Source: Crambe crambe
Lineage: Eukaryota > Porifera > Demospongiae > Poecilosclerida > Crambeidae
Length of the DNA: 64,000 nt
Assembly (NCBI GenBank): GCA_963924555.1
Contig: OZ004595.1
Location: forward strand, 2,046,001-2,110,000
Reading direction: 5' to 3'
Below are positions 11,455-23,103 of the stretch, in pieces. The notes beneath the pieces were generated by a model. It worked only from the letters and a program-made list of their open reading frames with translations. It was not told the origin of the DNA and ran no database searches. The number at the start of each line of letters is the position of its first letter. The first letter of the stretch is position 1. Both the position numbers and the translations under genes were made by a program.

Positions 11455-11570
11455 GAACATAGTATTAGTGCTAAAGTGATTAGCTATAGGGGTAGGGCAT
11501 GATGAGTTCTAAATATATTTGTCAACATGCGATGTGCACACACAATAACTTTCATCATCATAAACTATAA

Positions 11571-12085
11571 CAAGTGAATGCAAAAAATTTCTTCGAAATA
11601 AAAATGTGAAGTAGGGATGACCACAAATTTAGCACATAGCTAATAATTATTATAGCTATTATAACTGCAGCTTCATTATGAAAACCAAGTACTGCAGCAT
11701 CGAAGCAGTATGGCCCAAAAATCTAGCTGGAATATGTATTATAACTGCATGCAAGAGAGTGAACTTAGTGAAGTGACCCTTACCCATCATCAAGTACGAG
11801 ATACTATTCCTACTTCACTCCCTTGGCCCTTGATCATGGGAGTGAAGTAGGAATAGTATCTTGTACTTGATGATGGGTAAGGGTCACTTCACTAAGTTCA
11901 CTCTCTTGCATGCAGTTATAATACATATTCCAGCTAGATTTTTGGGCCATACTGTTTCGATGCTGCAGTACTTGGTTTTCATAATGAAGCTGCAGTTATA
12001 ATAGCTATAATAATTATTATGTGCTAAATTTGCGGTCATCCCTACTTCACATTTTTATTTCGAAGAAATTTTTTGCATTCACTTG
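11571..12085. repeat. X fold-back element, about 515 bp palindrome
   Basis: Left arm from CAAGTGAATGCAAAAAATTT; right arm is its near-perfect complement ending at 12085, with a centre near 11820-11835 (CCTTGGCCCTTGATCATGGG). Each arm is about 245 bp. The tips are similar to those of Y elements (CAAGTGA..GCAAAAAATTTCTTC..TAGGGAT), so X and Y are sister families. A second copy, 61489-61935, lacks a short arm segment. Confidence 0.9.
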
Positions 12086-12573
12086 TTTGCATTCTTTTTC
12101 TTTGTGATTATGAAAATTGATAGACACTAAAGGCTTCCTTGATTGAACTAAATTTATTTAATGATCAGTATTTCATTCTGTTCAGGGAGGAGAGTTTGAA
12201 GGATGATCATCTGCAGTGTAATGGAGTACTGAAAGGAGTGAACATTTTAAAAAGTGAACAGCATTAGCTAATTGTTACATATGTGATCACTGAAATAATT
12301 ATTGAGATGGTACGTATGTCTTGCTTGAGGGAGGAGTATGGGGAGTTTATGCATTTGGTGTAGTGATCATAATAGTGGATGCCATCAAATGGCCACATCC
12401 TGTGCAGGTGTTATATGAGGAGAACTGCTATTAATTGCCCCACCCCTTTTATGAGGTAATATCGCGAAGATTTTTTTCATACGAGGCTGCAGCACATTAT
12501 AGATAGCCCAGCTAGATTTTAGGCTATCCCTACTTAACCTTTTTATTTGAAGAAATTTTTTACGCTCACTTGT
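12086..12573 (-). repeat. Spacer plus half Y element, inverted copy of 61.0-61.49 kb
   Basis: 12088-12470 is a unique-looking spacer, and 12474-12572 is one arm of a Y element. The whole run is the reverse complement of about 61005-61488. No coding potential seen. Confidence 0.75.
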
Positions 12574-13100
12574 TTCTATCCTTTTTCTTAGTGCTTGAAG
12601 TTGAATGAGGGAGGCTACAGTACAGTACTATACAAAGCCAGCTCTACATAAACCTCTTTTGTAGGTACATACAGTGTCTCTGGTTGAAGAATTTGTTTAG
12701 CTATTTAAGTTTTGTTGATATAAAACTTTACAGCAACAGCAATGTAAATGACATGTACACGGCATGGTGAAGTGAGCTGACTACACTACAGTACTGGCTA
12801 TAATGCTACTATAGGATGAGCATCTGTACTGTAATTCAGCAAGGAGTGACTGGAACATCATCAGATAATGAATGAAGACCTTGGCTATAGCTAAACTTAA
12901 GCTTACGTGGCTCCGCCCATAAGCCCCGCCCCCTTCAAAATGGCGTAGAAAGATTAGCAGCTGTGTTCCGAGTGCTATCGAATAGTGAAGTAGAGCCTTA
13001 GTCAAAACTAATAGCAAAAGATCAGCCTCTAGGTGCCGCTCTAACAGATGGCCAAAGCAGAATTTTGATGACTATAGCCAGTAAGTCGGTATGTCGATCT
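12574..13100 (-). promoter_or_regulatory. Z repeat, copy 2 (reverse strand)
   Basis: Reads on the minus strand as GATCGACATACCG, the GCCATTTT box, GC boxes (GGGGGCGGGGCTTATGGGCGG) and a leader to the ATG at 12765. The site at 12892-12898 (GCTAAAC on +) is the uninterrupted target into which the 2.3-kb transposon at 58383 inserted in the sister copy. Confidence 0.55.
12697..12765 (-). CDS. Candidate Cys/His-rich micropeptide, Z copy 2
   Basis: A 22-codon frame starting MPCTCHLHCCCCKVLY then QQNLNS and stop. Same frame as 2363-2413, with third-position differences. No splice signals or partner exon seen. Low confidence for the same reasons. Confidence 0.25.
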   Translation of the reverse strand: MPCTCHLHCCCCKVLYQQNLNS

Positions 13101-13107
13101 TATTATT

Positions 13108-13342
13108 ATAAATAAAAAGGTTAAGTAGGGATAGCCTAAAATCTAGCTGGGCTATATAATGTACTGCAGCCTCGTATGAATACAATCCCTACATTTACAT
13201 CCACTACCTATAGCTAGCTATAGCAGTTGTAAAAGTAGGGATTGTATTCATACGAGGCTGCAGTACATTATATAGCCCAGCTAGATTTTAGGCTATCCCT
13301 ACTTAACCTTTTTATTTAGAAGAAATTTTTTGCACTCACTTG
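13108..13342. repeat. Y fold-back element, copy 2
   Basis: Palindrome around a short TAGCTAGCTATAG centre near 13205; arms carry TTAAGTAGGGATAGCC. The left tip is cut short (starts within AATAAAAAGG); the right tip, GCACTCACTTG, is intact. It is nearly identical to 62352-62609. Confidence 0.85.
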
Positions 13343-13735
13343 TTTCTATCCTTTTTTCTTAGTTCTTGAAGTTGAATATTAGTTTGTGTATGTATAAAAG
13401 AATTGAGGGTGAGCACTGTAATTCAGCAAGGAGTGACTGGAACATCATCAGATAAGAATAAATAGCTAGCTAAACGAGACCTAGCTAAGCTTAGCCTAAA
13501 CTTAAGAAGCTTACGTGGCTCCGCCCATACCCCGCCCCCTACCGACATGCGCTTCAAAATGGCGTCGAAAGATTAAGCTAGTGTTCCGAGTGCTCGAATA
13601 GTGAAGTAGAGCCTTAGTCAAAACTAATAGCAAAAGATCAGCCTCTAGGTGCCGCTCTAACAGATGGCCAAAGCAGAATTTTGATGACTATAGCCAGTAA
13701 GCCGGTAGCTACGTCGATCTTATTATTATAAAGAA
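13343..13735 (-). promoter_or_regulatory. Z repeat, copy 3 (reverse strand)
   Basis: Contains the GATCGACGTAGC tip, GCCATTTT box and GC boxes, but its leader is shortened and lacks the ATG segment. Corresponds to 61965-62300 in inverted orientation. Confidence 0.5.
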
Positions 13736-14452
13736 AAAGAACAAAAGTCAATTTTAGACATCGTTTTTTTCTCATGTTAGCGAATGAATTTTTGGTCTTT
13801 GAACATTCTCCTCTCTTCTTTGTAGATGTAATAATTCACTATAGCCTTCTGAGAACCTGTAGAGTAAGGGTAGAAGAGAAAGAAGAGTTTTTAGTTTATA
13901 CAGTCTTATGACCTTTGACCCGCCATCCCTACTTAGAGAGTGCTAGCGCACTCTCTGATTATTATTATTATTATTATTATAAAGAAAAAGAACGAAAAGT
14001 CAATTTTAGAACTCGTTTTTTTCTTATGTTGGCGAATGAATTTTTGGCTTTTGAACATTCTCCTCTCTTCTTTGTAGATATAATAATTCACTGTAGCCTT
14101 CTGAGAACCTGTAGAGTAAGGGTAGAAGAGAAAGAAGAGTTTTTAGTTTATACTGTCCTATGGACTTTGACCTGCCATCCCTACTTAGAGAGTGCTACCG
14201 CACTCTCTGATCCTTATTATAAAGAAAAAGAACGAAAGGTCAATTTTAGAACTCGTTTTTTTCTTATGTTAGCTAATGAATTTTTGGCTTTTGAACATTC
14301 TCCTCTCTTCTTTGTAGATATAATAATTCACTGTAGCCTTCTGAGAACCTGTAGAGTAAGGGTAGAAGAGAAAGAAGAGTTTTTAGTTTATACTGTCCTA
14401 TGGACTTTGACCTGCCATCCCTACTTAGAGAGTGCTACCGCACTCTCTGATA
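13729..14452 (-). repeat. R repeat array, three inverted units
   Basis: Units end (on +) at about 13958, 14210 and 14451 with AGAGAGTGCTAGCGCACTCT-type hairpins and are spaced by ATT triplets. The first keeps TGACCTTTGACCC, a perfect DR1 in reverse; the other two have TGGACTTTGACCTG, a damaged DR1. A long open frame runs through on + (13915-14472), but its repeat structure and TTA-rich joints argue against coding. Confidence 0.85.
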
Positions 14453-15324
14453 TAGATTCTCCAGGTATCTAGCTATGCAGACTATGCTTCCTACACTGTA
14501 ACTATCTTGATAGTAAGATCTTAATTGTCAGAGTCATGCAGGTACAAAGAAACTTTACACAAAGTTTTGTACTGCTGTATTCTTCACTGGCAATACAAAG
14601 GTTATTAGCTACCTGAGAAATAAACATGGATGGTCATGTGACTAGATCACATTTATTAGCATGATGAATTTGTACACTTGGATAAAATTAGCAAGGACTA
14701 TTTCCCTGCAGTGTTATGAAATTCTTGAAGTATAAACTTTGAAGTTATGCTCTTATCACAGAATTTTGTCCAATAATAATTATTATTATTATTATAGATA
14801 CGTGGATTCAAGCAATCTGATTGGTTGAATAATTCACGGTATTTAACGCCTAGACTACGCACATATGTATACGTACCAGGCACGGGCAGAACATATTCGG
14901 GTGCTCCTTCAACCATCGATGGTCATGACCTGTAATACTGGGCACACCTGTTACCTCCACGACAGCAGAAAGAGTAGGGCAAAAGGTCATCTGTCCAAAT
15001 TTAAAAGAAAAGAAAAGGCTAAAGTTTATACATGTAGACAGGTGGCAGCGTAGGCAATCAGTATCAGTATTCAGAATCGTTGAATCGTTGTTTAATTGTA
15101 TTAGCTAGTGTATGTTGCAATCGGCATTAAGGCTAGTGCTATACTGGAACACCTGCAGCTTCTGCTGGAAGGATGAGTCAGTGTAGGACATTCCTTGTGC
15201 TGTTTTAGAATGTGTCAGTGCATTGTGCGTCACATGTTAGTAAGCCTCAAAGCCGATTCTATTATTCAAGTAGTGCCAAATGATGTGTGGGTTCCTCACC
15301 AAGCCTGGGAGCTAGAGAGCATGT
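14453..15324. other. Unique spacer
   Basis: No gene recognised. An ATT triplet run is at about 14773-14796. Small frames (14698-14916, 14865-15053) have no domain or splice support. Confidence 0.5.
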
Positions 15325-15358
15325 TGATGTGTCTGGTCTCGAGAGACCAGACACATCA
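15325..15358. repeat. Perfect 16-bp inverted repeat at the duplicon 2 border
   Basis: TGATGTGTCTGGTCTC, GA, then its exact complement. The right half begins the sequence shared with duplicon 3 (29589 onward); the left half is absent there, so the palindrome straddles the duplication breakpoint. Confidence 0.8.
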
Positions 15359-15692
15359 AGGGCCAGACTAAACCCATCAACTACAGGCATTATAGCTACA
15401 CACTCTCCTGAGGTTTTCGTGGTGAGCACTTAGGGTACATTCCACAGAATTGAAGATGTGTGTTTGTGTATACCGCTGCTCTCCTTTAGCCTGGCTGGCC
15501 AGAACAATGTATGACATGGCATCGTCTGACATAGGGGCCATATGATCTGACAATTTTCTAATGTACAAGTCCTTTTATTTATAGTGAAGAAGTGGTAGCT
15601 ACCATCCTCATAATTTCCCTGCCTGCCTCATATCTGCTTGCAAAACATCAGTGAGTGTGGTTTGGCATGGCCGTGAAAATTTTCTGCACACA

Positions 15693-15873
15693 CACTGCAA
15701 AAACAGAATTGTTATTTCAATAAACATAACGGTTAATTAAGATTAATCATCATTGAAACAACCAAACAGTTTGTTATATTCACCGAAAATATAGTGTCAT
15801 TTTGACAGATTTCAATGATTAACCTCACCTAACTAAGTAGGTTTGTTAAAATAACAATTTCGTTTTTGCAGTG
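15693..15873. mobile_element. MITE, 181 bp, CACTGCAAAAACAG ends
   Basis: Ends CACTGCAAAAAC and GTTTTTGCAGTG, longer arms around AATTGTTATTT. Flanked by CA on each side. The sister site in duplicon 3 (GCACACATGTGCAC near 29935-29950) is uninterrupted, so it is copy-2 specific. The ends resemble the mariner-type MITE at 3257. Confidence 0.85.
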
Positions 15874-15969
15874 CATGTGCACAGATACCCTTCAGCCACC
15901 CCTTTTCTAAAATCCTGGCTACAGCCCTGTTATATATGTTGTTGTTTTTTTTGTTTTTGTTGTTTTTTT

Positions 15970-15972
<3 letters not shown>

Positions 15973-16046
<74 letters not shown>
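15973..16046. repeat. (GA)n microsatellite
   Basis: About 74 bp of GA after a T-rich stretch; its counterpart in duplicon 3 is at 30019-30083. Confidence 0.95.
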
Positions 16047-16047
<1 letters not shown>

Positions 16048-16126
16048 TTGTTCTCTTTAGGAGTGTCCTTTTATATTAGAGGTTTCACTATGTATAATGG
16101 ATATTTTGATTAATGAAGTTATTCTG

Positions 16127-17048
16127 CCAGTTCTTTAATCCTGTTTTTCTTTTCCCTCTCCCTCATCTGACTCTCCCTATAGAAGTCATTTAATTGGCCA
16201 CATGCAGTTCAATATCATGTAGTAACTCCTCACGTCTTTGTATAAACTCAGCCTGCATATAGCTAATATACATAGCCATGAATACAATTCACAAGATCAT
16301 ACCTATTGTTCTTTGATTGCCTCCATTCTTGCTTCTATCTGTTTCTGTCATCATGTATTCAAAATGGGTATATATGTACACATAAGTGTTTTCCTGATCT
16401 GTATCTCTTAGTGCCCACATTCCTCAAACCAACACAAGCAGATAGAAGCAAGAATGGAAGTGATCAGGAACAACAGGTATAGGATACTTTTTAGAGTATA
16501 GGAGATACTGATACCTTGATTTCATGGCTCTATGCAGGCTGAGTCTATACAAAGACGCAAGGAGTTACTATGTTGATATTGAGCTAGCCAATTGAATAAC
16601 TGCTAGGGAGAGCCAGATGAGGGAGGGGAAAAAGAAAACAGGATTAAGGAACTGGCATGTACATCGCACAGTGATTATCTCAACATTACTCTGCCTGGTT
16701 CTGTACTTGTGATCATTATTAGCTAACATGCTGTGATCTAGGTTTCAGAGAAAAAGAGATTAGTTCAGAAAGACTTGGAAATTGATGTGCTAAAATTGGA
16801 ACAACAGAGGTAATAGCTACTACGTGGATCATGCATGGGTCCAGGAGTACATAATTATAATAATGTCTTGCTACAAGCAAATGGATGAGGACTATGATAA
16901 CTACTTAAAAGAAGAGATCAGACTAAAACACAGAGAGATATCAACCTAAGGTATGGTTATTAAAACAGTGTATAGAATGGTTTTGTTTTTATGCAGTTTT
17001 ATGGAAGGACGAAACATGCTTGGTATTGATGCTGGACTGAATTTGTAA
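16127..17048. pseudogene. Coiled-coil gene relic with head-to-head exon duplication (copy 2)
   Basis: 16127-16335 holds, on the minus strand, two exons related to 'ESIQRREELLHDIE' and 'QIEARMEAI'. 16430-17048 holds the same exons on + followed by 'SEKKRLVQKDLEIDVLKLEQQR', 'QMDEDYDNYLKEEI' and the last exon ending GIDAGLNL-stop. In-frame stops (for example in 'ELAN-stop-ITARES') and shifts show that it is dead. The two arms form a spaced inverted repeat. It is a fuller version of the relic at 3163. Confidence 0.65.
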
Positions 17049-18401
17049 ATTTCAAGCTAACTAGCTATATGTATGACTGCATCAACTTCTTATTCTACAC
17101 TCGGGTGTACTTGGGGGAAACACTGGTAACTGGTGGGAAAATAAAGCATTTTGTATGCAGGTAGCAATTAAGCCAAGAATTATTTTGCTGTATCAGTGAT
17201 CTTTCTAAATAAAAAAATTATCGTAACCATTTGTTTGTTTATTTGTTTTTAAATTCACATCTAATGAGTCCATGCAGAAAGGCCCAAAATATTCCATTAA
17301 AGGCCCAAAATATTCCAACTTAGCATGTGCTAACATATAGTTTACTTCTGATCCCTGTACTAGTGTTATTGCTGTACACATATCACATATGGGAGTAACC
17401 AATCCGTAACTTAGCGGTTACCTGAGGTGCTATAAGGTAGATGGTATGACATGTCAATACATAAGTTTGGATACTCATATGTAGAATTAAGTGCAGCACA
17501 AATTGATTCACTAATTGATTGGATGCTAGAAATGAGAAATAAGTATAAGCAGGAAGGAAGAGCAATTTTTTTGATTGGAGCTGAATCACTACTTTCTGCT
17601 ACTAAAGGTTAGGTTGATCCAATTATGGCACAAATGATAGTCATGATCTACCCCATGCACAGAATATCATGATCCACCTGGACAAAGTCACGATCTACCC
17701 ATGGGTTCGAATATGAAGAATGTCATGATGGCGCAGTGACATGGCACATCCCTATCAAGCCCACCCATAAAATGTTATGAAGACAAGCTATGGGGTGATC
17801 TTTTATTTATTCATATCCATTCGTATTCTGTGGGGTGGATCATGAATTCATGACATTTTTTTATTCATCAAGTTCGTATTCTATGGGTGGATCGTGACAT
17901 CATGCTCTTGAAGAATCTGCGGGGTGCTAAGAACATTGCATTCATACTGCCTGACCTTATCCATTCAGTACATAAAGGGATTAATCTGCAGAAAAATTGC
18001 AGTGCTGCTGATTATCAATACAAACGTGTGTAAATATAGCCAGTTTCTAATAGCAAAAGTCTTCTATACAGCAATCTATAGTTCCAAGTCTCAACACTTG
18101 ATATGGCTGAAAAAGGTAAGGATTAAAAAAAGGCATGAAGGCATGCTAATTGTGGATTTTAAATGTACGAATAATCTTTCCATAAGGCCAGTGTTAATAA
18201 TATTCATGTTTCTTGCCAACCACCTGCATTGGAAAATTGGCATCATGCATTCCAAAATGTCATTATTACATCAATTAGCTATACAGCTATTCAGCTGAGC
18301 TGCTGCAGACTTAAAGTGCTTGTACTTGTGATGATTTATGGCTAAAAAGGACATTTTTGATGTGAATAATAATGACTGGTATAATGGATAATAACTACCA
18401 C
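17049..18401. other. Duplicon 2 spacer with inverted segment
   Basis: 17107-17600 is absent from the other copies. 17620-17770 is the reverse complement of 31135-31290 (HTGATCTACCC minisatellite family). From 17790 onward normal orientation resumes (TATGGGGTGATCTTTTATTT). An open frame at 17924-18298 covers conserved non-coding duplicon sequence and is not conserved in copy 3. Confidence 0.6.
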
Positions 18402-19526
18402 CATAGATATACTAGACTACGTACACAGGATTGGAAACAGGTCACGTGCGCCCATAACGACAATACTGACAATCCGTGTAGGCAGCTGTTCGTGCTAAAT
18501 TGCCCCAAACAAACAGGGGAGGAGAAGTAGTGTGCCAAATTTCTGCTAAACTATAGCCAATTGGTAAGTTCAAAGAATGCAAAGAGTGGGCTAGTATAGT
18601 GCTAAACAAGCATAGTTCTTAAAAAGGCTGGTTTCTCAAGTGTTAGAGGGTATAATTGCGAGTAACAATGGTAGTTCGACTTTGTGGACCTCTGGAGCTT
18701 GGATGTTAAAAGTATAGTCTCTTTTCTCCCACTAATCTGTTAGGTAGTGATCATTTATATGTACATATGTACTTTTTAAAGGTGCCTGTAAAAAAATCAT
18801 GTCGATGTTACTGTTTCTTCAGATTACCCATGGCTGGCTGTCAAGAAAAGCTATAGTAAAGAAGGATACTATAATGTAACAACTAATACTGTCACTTTAC
18901 ACATATTTCCTTTCATATTATAATTAAAAAATGATAATAACAAGTACTGATAGTGCACTGCTGAACATCCAATTATCGAGAGATTTGTTGTGATATACTT
19001 ATTTTGAGGGATCAAGATGAAGAGTAAAGCTGCCCCAGTGTATCCTTTCCTGCCCCTGATACAAGAAGGTATCTCATCTCCTCATATAAGAACAACAACA
19101 TAGTGAAATGGCTTCTTAAACCATCAATGGCAAATGGCATGCCATCTCCAGCCCTGCACAAAATTAAAACTACTTGAGTACATATGGTCAACTAGTATCT
19201 TTCATTTTATACCAAAAGTAAGGCAGCTAGACTTCTATTTTAGTAGTAGGAGTGCCACAAAACATTTCAGTCACCTGTTTCCACGTTTTTCTTCCATAGC
19301 AACAGTAAATAGACTAAACTGACATGATAAACTACTACAGCTATAGGTCATTGAGCCTTTTCACTTATAATCATAATTATTGCTGCGCTAAATACCTTGC
19401 CTTTCATCCTCTTTCTTATTTTGTGTAAGATTTCTCTGTTCGCCAGGTACCTACACGGATGGTCTATAAATTCTACGCGCGCATGCCCTGTTTCCAATCC
19501 TGTGTACGTAGTCTAGTATATCTATG
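18402..19526. mobile_element. CATAGATA-type DNA transposon, 1125 bp, copy-2 specific
   Basis: Ends CATAGATATACTAGACTACG and its complement (40-bp perfect inverted repeat including ACAGGATTGGAAACAGG), with 7-bp duplication CTACCAC at 18395-18401 and 19527-19533. Duplicon 3 has the single CTACCAC at 31953-31959 with no insert. No transposase frame is seen, so it is non-autonomous. Confidence 0.95.
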
Positions 19527-19533
19527 CTACCAC

Positions 19534-21949
19534 CCGCCTGCATGGTTCTGAGAAAAAATCCTGATCAGAAACATGTCATTAACACTGGCCTAACTATAGA
19601 TTTTTATTTGCTATCGTACCTTATTAGCTACAATAACAAATGGCATGCAGCCATGAAGGAATAAACTTAGCTACATTCTAGTTCTGATAAGTCACCTTGA
19701 CCTGTGTGGCAAATAATTCGTGGATTTAAAATCCACACTTCATGCCTTTATTATGCTTTTGATACCTGCCGGCGGGTTTACATCAAGCCGCGAAGCGGCG
19801 AGAGGGCATGCAATTTCCGATGCTCCGTACACTCCGGTTTGCGGGAATCTTGCAAAAGCCAGTCGTCAGGCGTCATCCGTAAAATCGACTACTACGCATG
19901 CGTACTGTTTGAACTTTTGAAATTGCGTTTTGAAATTGCGCTCGAATTTGGAGAGAAGTAACTTCAAATAAGCCATGAAGAGCTAGCTGGTGACTGTTCT
20001 AGTATACTTCTAACCTTTAGTGTACAATTAATTTTCTCCAGTGAGATTTTCGAGGCTCAACGACGAGCATGCGCGAGAATGCACACTCAGCATTTTTGCA
20101 AGATTCCCGCAAACCGGACTAACCCTTTGACTTCGGCAGCTGTCTCTCTTTGTCTTCATGAACGAATCGACACGGGAAAATCGCCAGCGAATTCTACGTC
20201 ATCCATCATCCCCATGGCAACCTAACCAGCAGCTCGAGCTGTACAAGTCACCCGTTTCAGCCGCTTCTTCTCCAGCTAAAGCCACCAGGCCACTATTGGC
20301 TACATAGGCAAGCATAGGCATGCATGTCTAGCTAGTACTTTCAAAAAAAAAAAAAAAAAAAAAAGTCCTCAAAGCTAACATCAAAGCTTCTTCAAAGCGA
20401 AAGCACTTGAATCAAAGGGCTTATCAGATCGTTCTATTGTTTTCTGAGATTTTTTTTTACTGATAGTGCCGACATGCCGACAATGAATATTCATGAGCTG
20501 GATATTTTTCTCCCGGATAACTGCATGTGCAGAACTACACAGTTTTGGAAGCCAAAGGGGTATGTAAAATATAGCTTAGCACGTGGTAGGCTCGTCCGCA
20601 TATGTCCGGATACTGCAGTAAATTATGGTTAAATATAGTAACAATTTACATTTGCACATGATAGCTGCACGTAGCAGAGAGAATGAGAGACGACATTGGA
20701 TCCACCCCATGGTATTGCTGTATGTATCATCTCTTTTTGTTGAGATAAGAGCGGCCAGTCTCTTGTATGTGTTTACGGCAGCACGTCCCATGCCACCAGT
20801 GCAAGACAAAATGAGGGGAGTGAAAGAGCCATGTTCAACTTCTCTGATTCGTTGATCATAAGATCTTTTCTTTGCATTTTCATGAGATCTGTAGCAATTT
20901 GGAGTTTCGGTTTGAGGGAGCCCTTACATCAAAGAAAGCTCTCTCGTGCCTACTTCCCCAGAAGCCATCGGCAGCAATGTCTAAGCATACTCAACTCTGA
21001 CGATTTGATGATTGATTGTGGGAGGGCTTCACCTTATAATGGCTGGAGATGTGGCTCTATTACCAACTTCTGAAAGGAGATGTGCAGTGAAGTCCCGAAT
21101 CTCATTATGTCTGATGGATGGATAACCTCCAGTGGGGCAGGAGAAGGCAGTGGGAATTTTTAAACGTCACTACTCCGGTTTGCGGGAATCTTGCAAAATG
21201 CTCACTGGAAAAGGTTAATTGTACACCAAAGACTGAAACAGTCACCAGCAAGGCTTATTTCCCTCCAAATTCGGCGCAATTTTAAAAGTTAACAAACAGT
21301 ACGCATGCGTAGTAGTCGGTTTACGGATGACGCGCCTGATGACTTTTTTTTTTCTGTATAATATATATTTTTCTGTATTTTTTTTTCCTGTGCAAAAGCC
21401 TGATGACTGGCTTTTGCACAAACCGGAGCATATGTCACAGTATAGTGGATTTATGCTCCGTTCGAATATTCTGTATGCTGTATACGAGAAGCTTATGCCT
21501 TTTTTTTCAATAAAAATGTATTCACGCACAAAGCATATGCTTCCCATGTACGGCATACGGAATATTCTTACGGACCGTAAATCCACTGTAGTTTTATTGG
21601 CTGTTTAATGTTTCGTCATGGTACGTCATAGTCAAAACGCAATGCCCACGCTACCCCTATGATGCTGAGTCGGCACAAACGAAACGTCCAATGCATGACT
21701 CTTTCTTTCCAAGAAAAAGGAAAGAATCGAGTCTGGCCCGTGAAACTAGACATTTCTGAAGATGATAGGCAAGCCTACAAAGTGCATTGGCTTATATCTT
21801 AGTTGTTTGTGGGTCTGGTAGTTATCTAAGTGCTTCGTAGTAAGTATTACAGGTTCACATTACAACTTCCTACATGGCATATGTATAGCCGCCTGGCTGG
21901 AACCAACTGTAGAATCCACTTATTTTCCAGCTACACATTAACCTAAAAA
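19534..21949. other. Duplicon 2 core upstream of GH18 copy 2
   Basis: Equivalent of 3651-5942: fold-back MITEs at 19834-20117 and 21175-21426, TA-flanked MITE at 21443-21588, A-tract near 20344-20363. It has small indels relative to copy 1, such as a GATGGATAACC insertion near 21118. No gene. Confidence 0.7.
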
Positions 21950-23103
21950 ATGAAGTTTGCTGCGCTGTTGCTTCTGCTTGCAGCGTTGTTGCACTTGACC
22001 AGCATGTGCAAAACACACTGGCTGAGTTAGAGAAAAATGTTCAGCTTCTTAAACGTAATCTTGATGAAGCGGAAACAGGTCCTAAAAATGTTTGTCCTTA
22101 TGTAAAGATGTTGATATTCTTTATTTTAGGTTGTGAGAAAAAGATTATTGCTTATTTCAATACTGGCAACTTGCAAGCTTTGTATACTAACGATGTTGAT
22201 TATGTTATTTTCGCATTTGCATATCCAAATGAAGATGGCACAGTTAGTCTTGATGAACAAAATAAAAGAAGACTAGAAGACAATTTAGAAGAGCTTAAAA
22301 AGTTACAAAGTAAAGGTGTCGAGATTCTTATCTCTGTTGGTGGATATGAACATTCTGACAATTTCAAACTTGCATCTGCAACTCCAGAGGGACAAAAGAG
22401 TTTCGCTTCATCATTAAAAGATTTGATGGAGAAATATCAATTTGATGGTGTGGATATCGACTGGGAATATAAAAAAAAAGAAGATGCAGCACACTATGTT
22501 GACCTTGTGCGAGCTACGCGCAAAGCAATCGACAAAGTGATAGGTGTGACAATTTTTCGAATACCAGAAAGGGTGGGCTCTCTTGATTACACATCTTTAA
22601 ATGGTCTAGTGGATTATTACAGTCTCCTTTCATATGAGTACAGTGGAGCAGTATGGAGTAGGCGTACAGGCTTCAACACCCCCTTACCTGATATTAAAAC
22701 ATCTACTGAGGCTCTACTGGAATTTGGTGTTTCTAAGAAAAAGCTTTACCTAGGTCTTGCCTTTTATGGTCAGCAGTTCGGTGATGTTAATGTAAAGAGT
22801 AATGGATTTAATCACCCTTTCGATAAGCAGTCATCAAACTCAATGCGCATTGATTACAAGGATATTCAGGACGTTTCAACGGCCCAATATGATCCTAATG
22901 CAGCAGCAGTCTACATCTACCAAGAGTCCGAAAAAGTGTTGACAACTTTTGATAACATTGAATCGATTCGTGCTAAGTGCGAGTATATTAAACGTCTTGA
23001 TAATGCTGGTGCAATGGTATGGGAACTAGGTGGAGATAAAAATGGCGAATTATTGAAAGCAGTTGTGGAGAGCCTTAAGACTAACTCAGGTATGGCATCA
23101 TGA
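21950..23103 (+). CDS. GH18 chitinase-like protein, copy 2 (intact catalytic motif)
   Basis: Same structure as copy 1: possible signal-peptide ATG at 21950 (out of frame with the barrel), coiled segment, then GH18 barrel from about 22130. It keeps SVGG, DGVDIDWEY with all acidic residues, YYSLLSYEYSG, LAFYGQQF and MVWELGGD, so it is expected to bind or cleave beta-1,4-GlcNAc polymers. The first intron (22079-22129) differs: GTACCT is now GTCCT and the intron is 51 bp, divisible by three and free of stops, so read-through would add 17 residues (PKNVCPYVKMLIFFILG) and still reach the barrel. Either it is spliced with a weakened donor, or the intron has become coding. The last exon alternatives are as in copy 1 (splice near 23089 to about 23396). 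Confidence 0.8.

Noticed and set aside
13915-14472. 185-codon open frame in the inverted R array
   Set aside because: It is the same repeat read three times on the antisense of R, joined by TTA triplets; other arrays do not keep the frame.
22006-22078. Starting GH18 copy 2 at the GTG codon near 22006
   Set aside because: GTG is not a usual nuclear start; the segment is better read as continuing from an upstream exon or acceptor at 21983.
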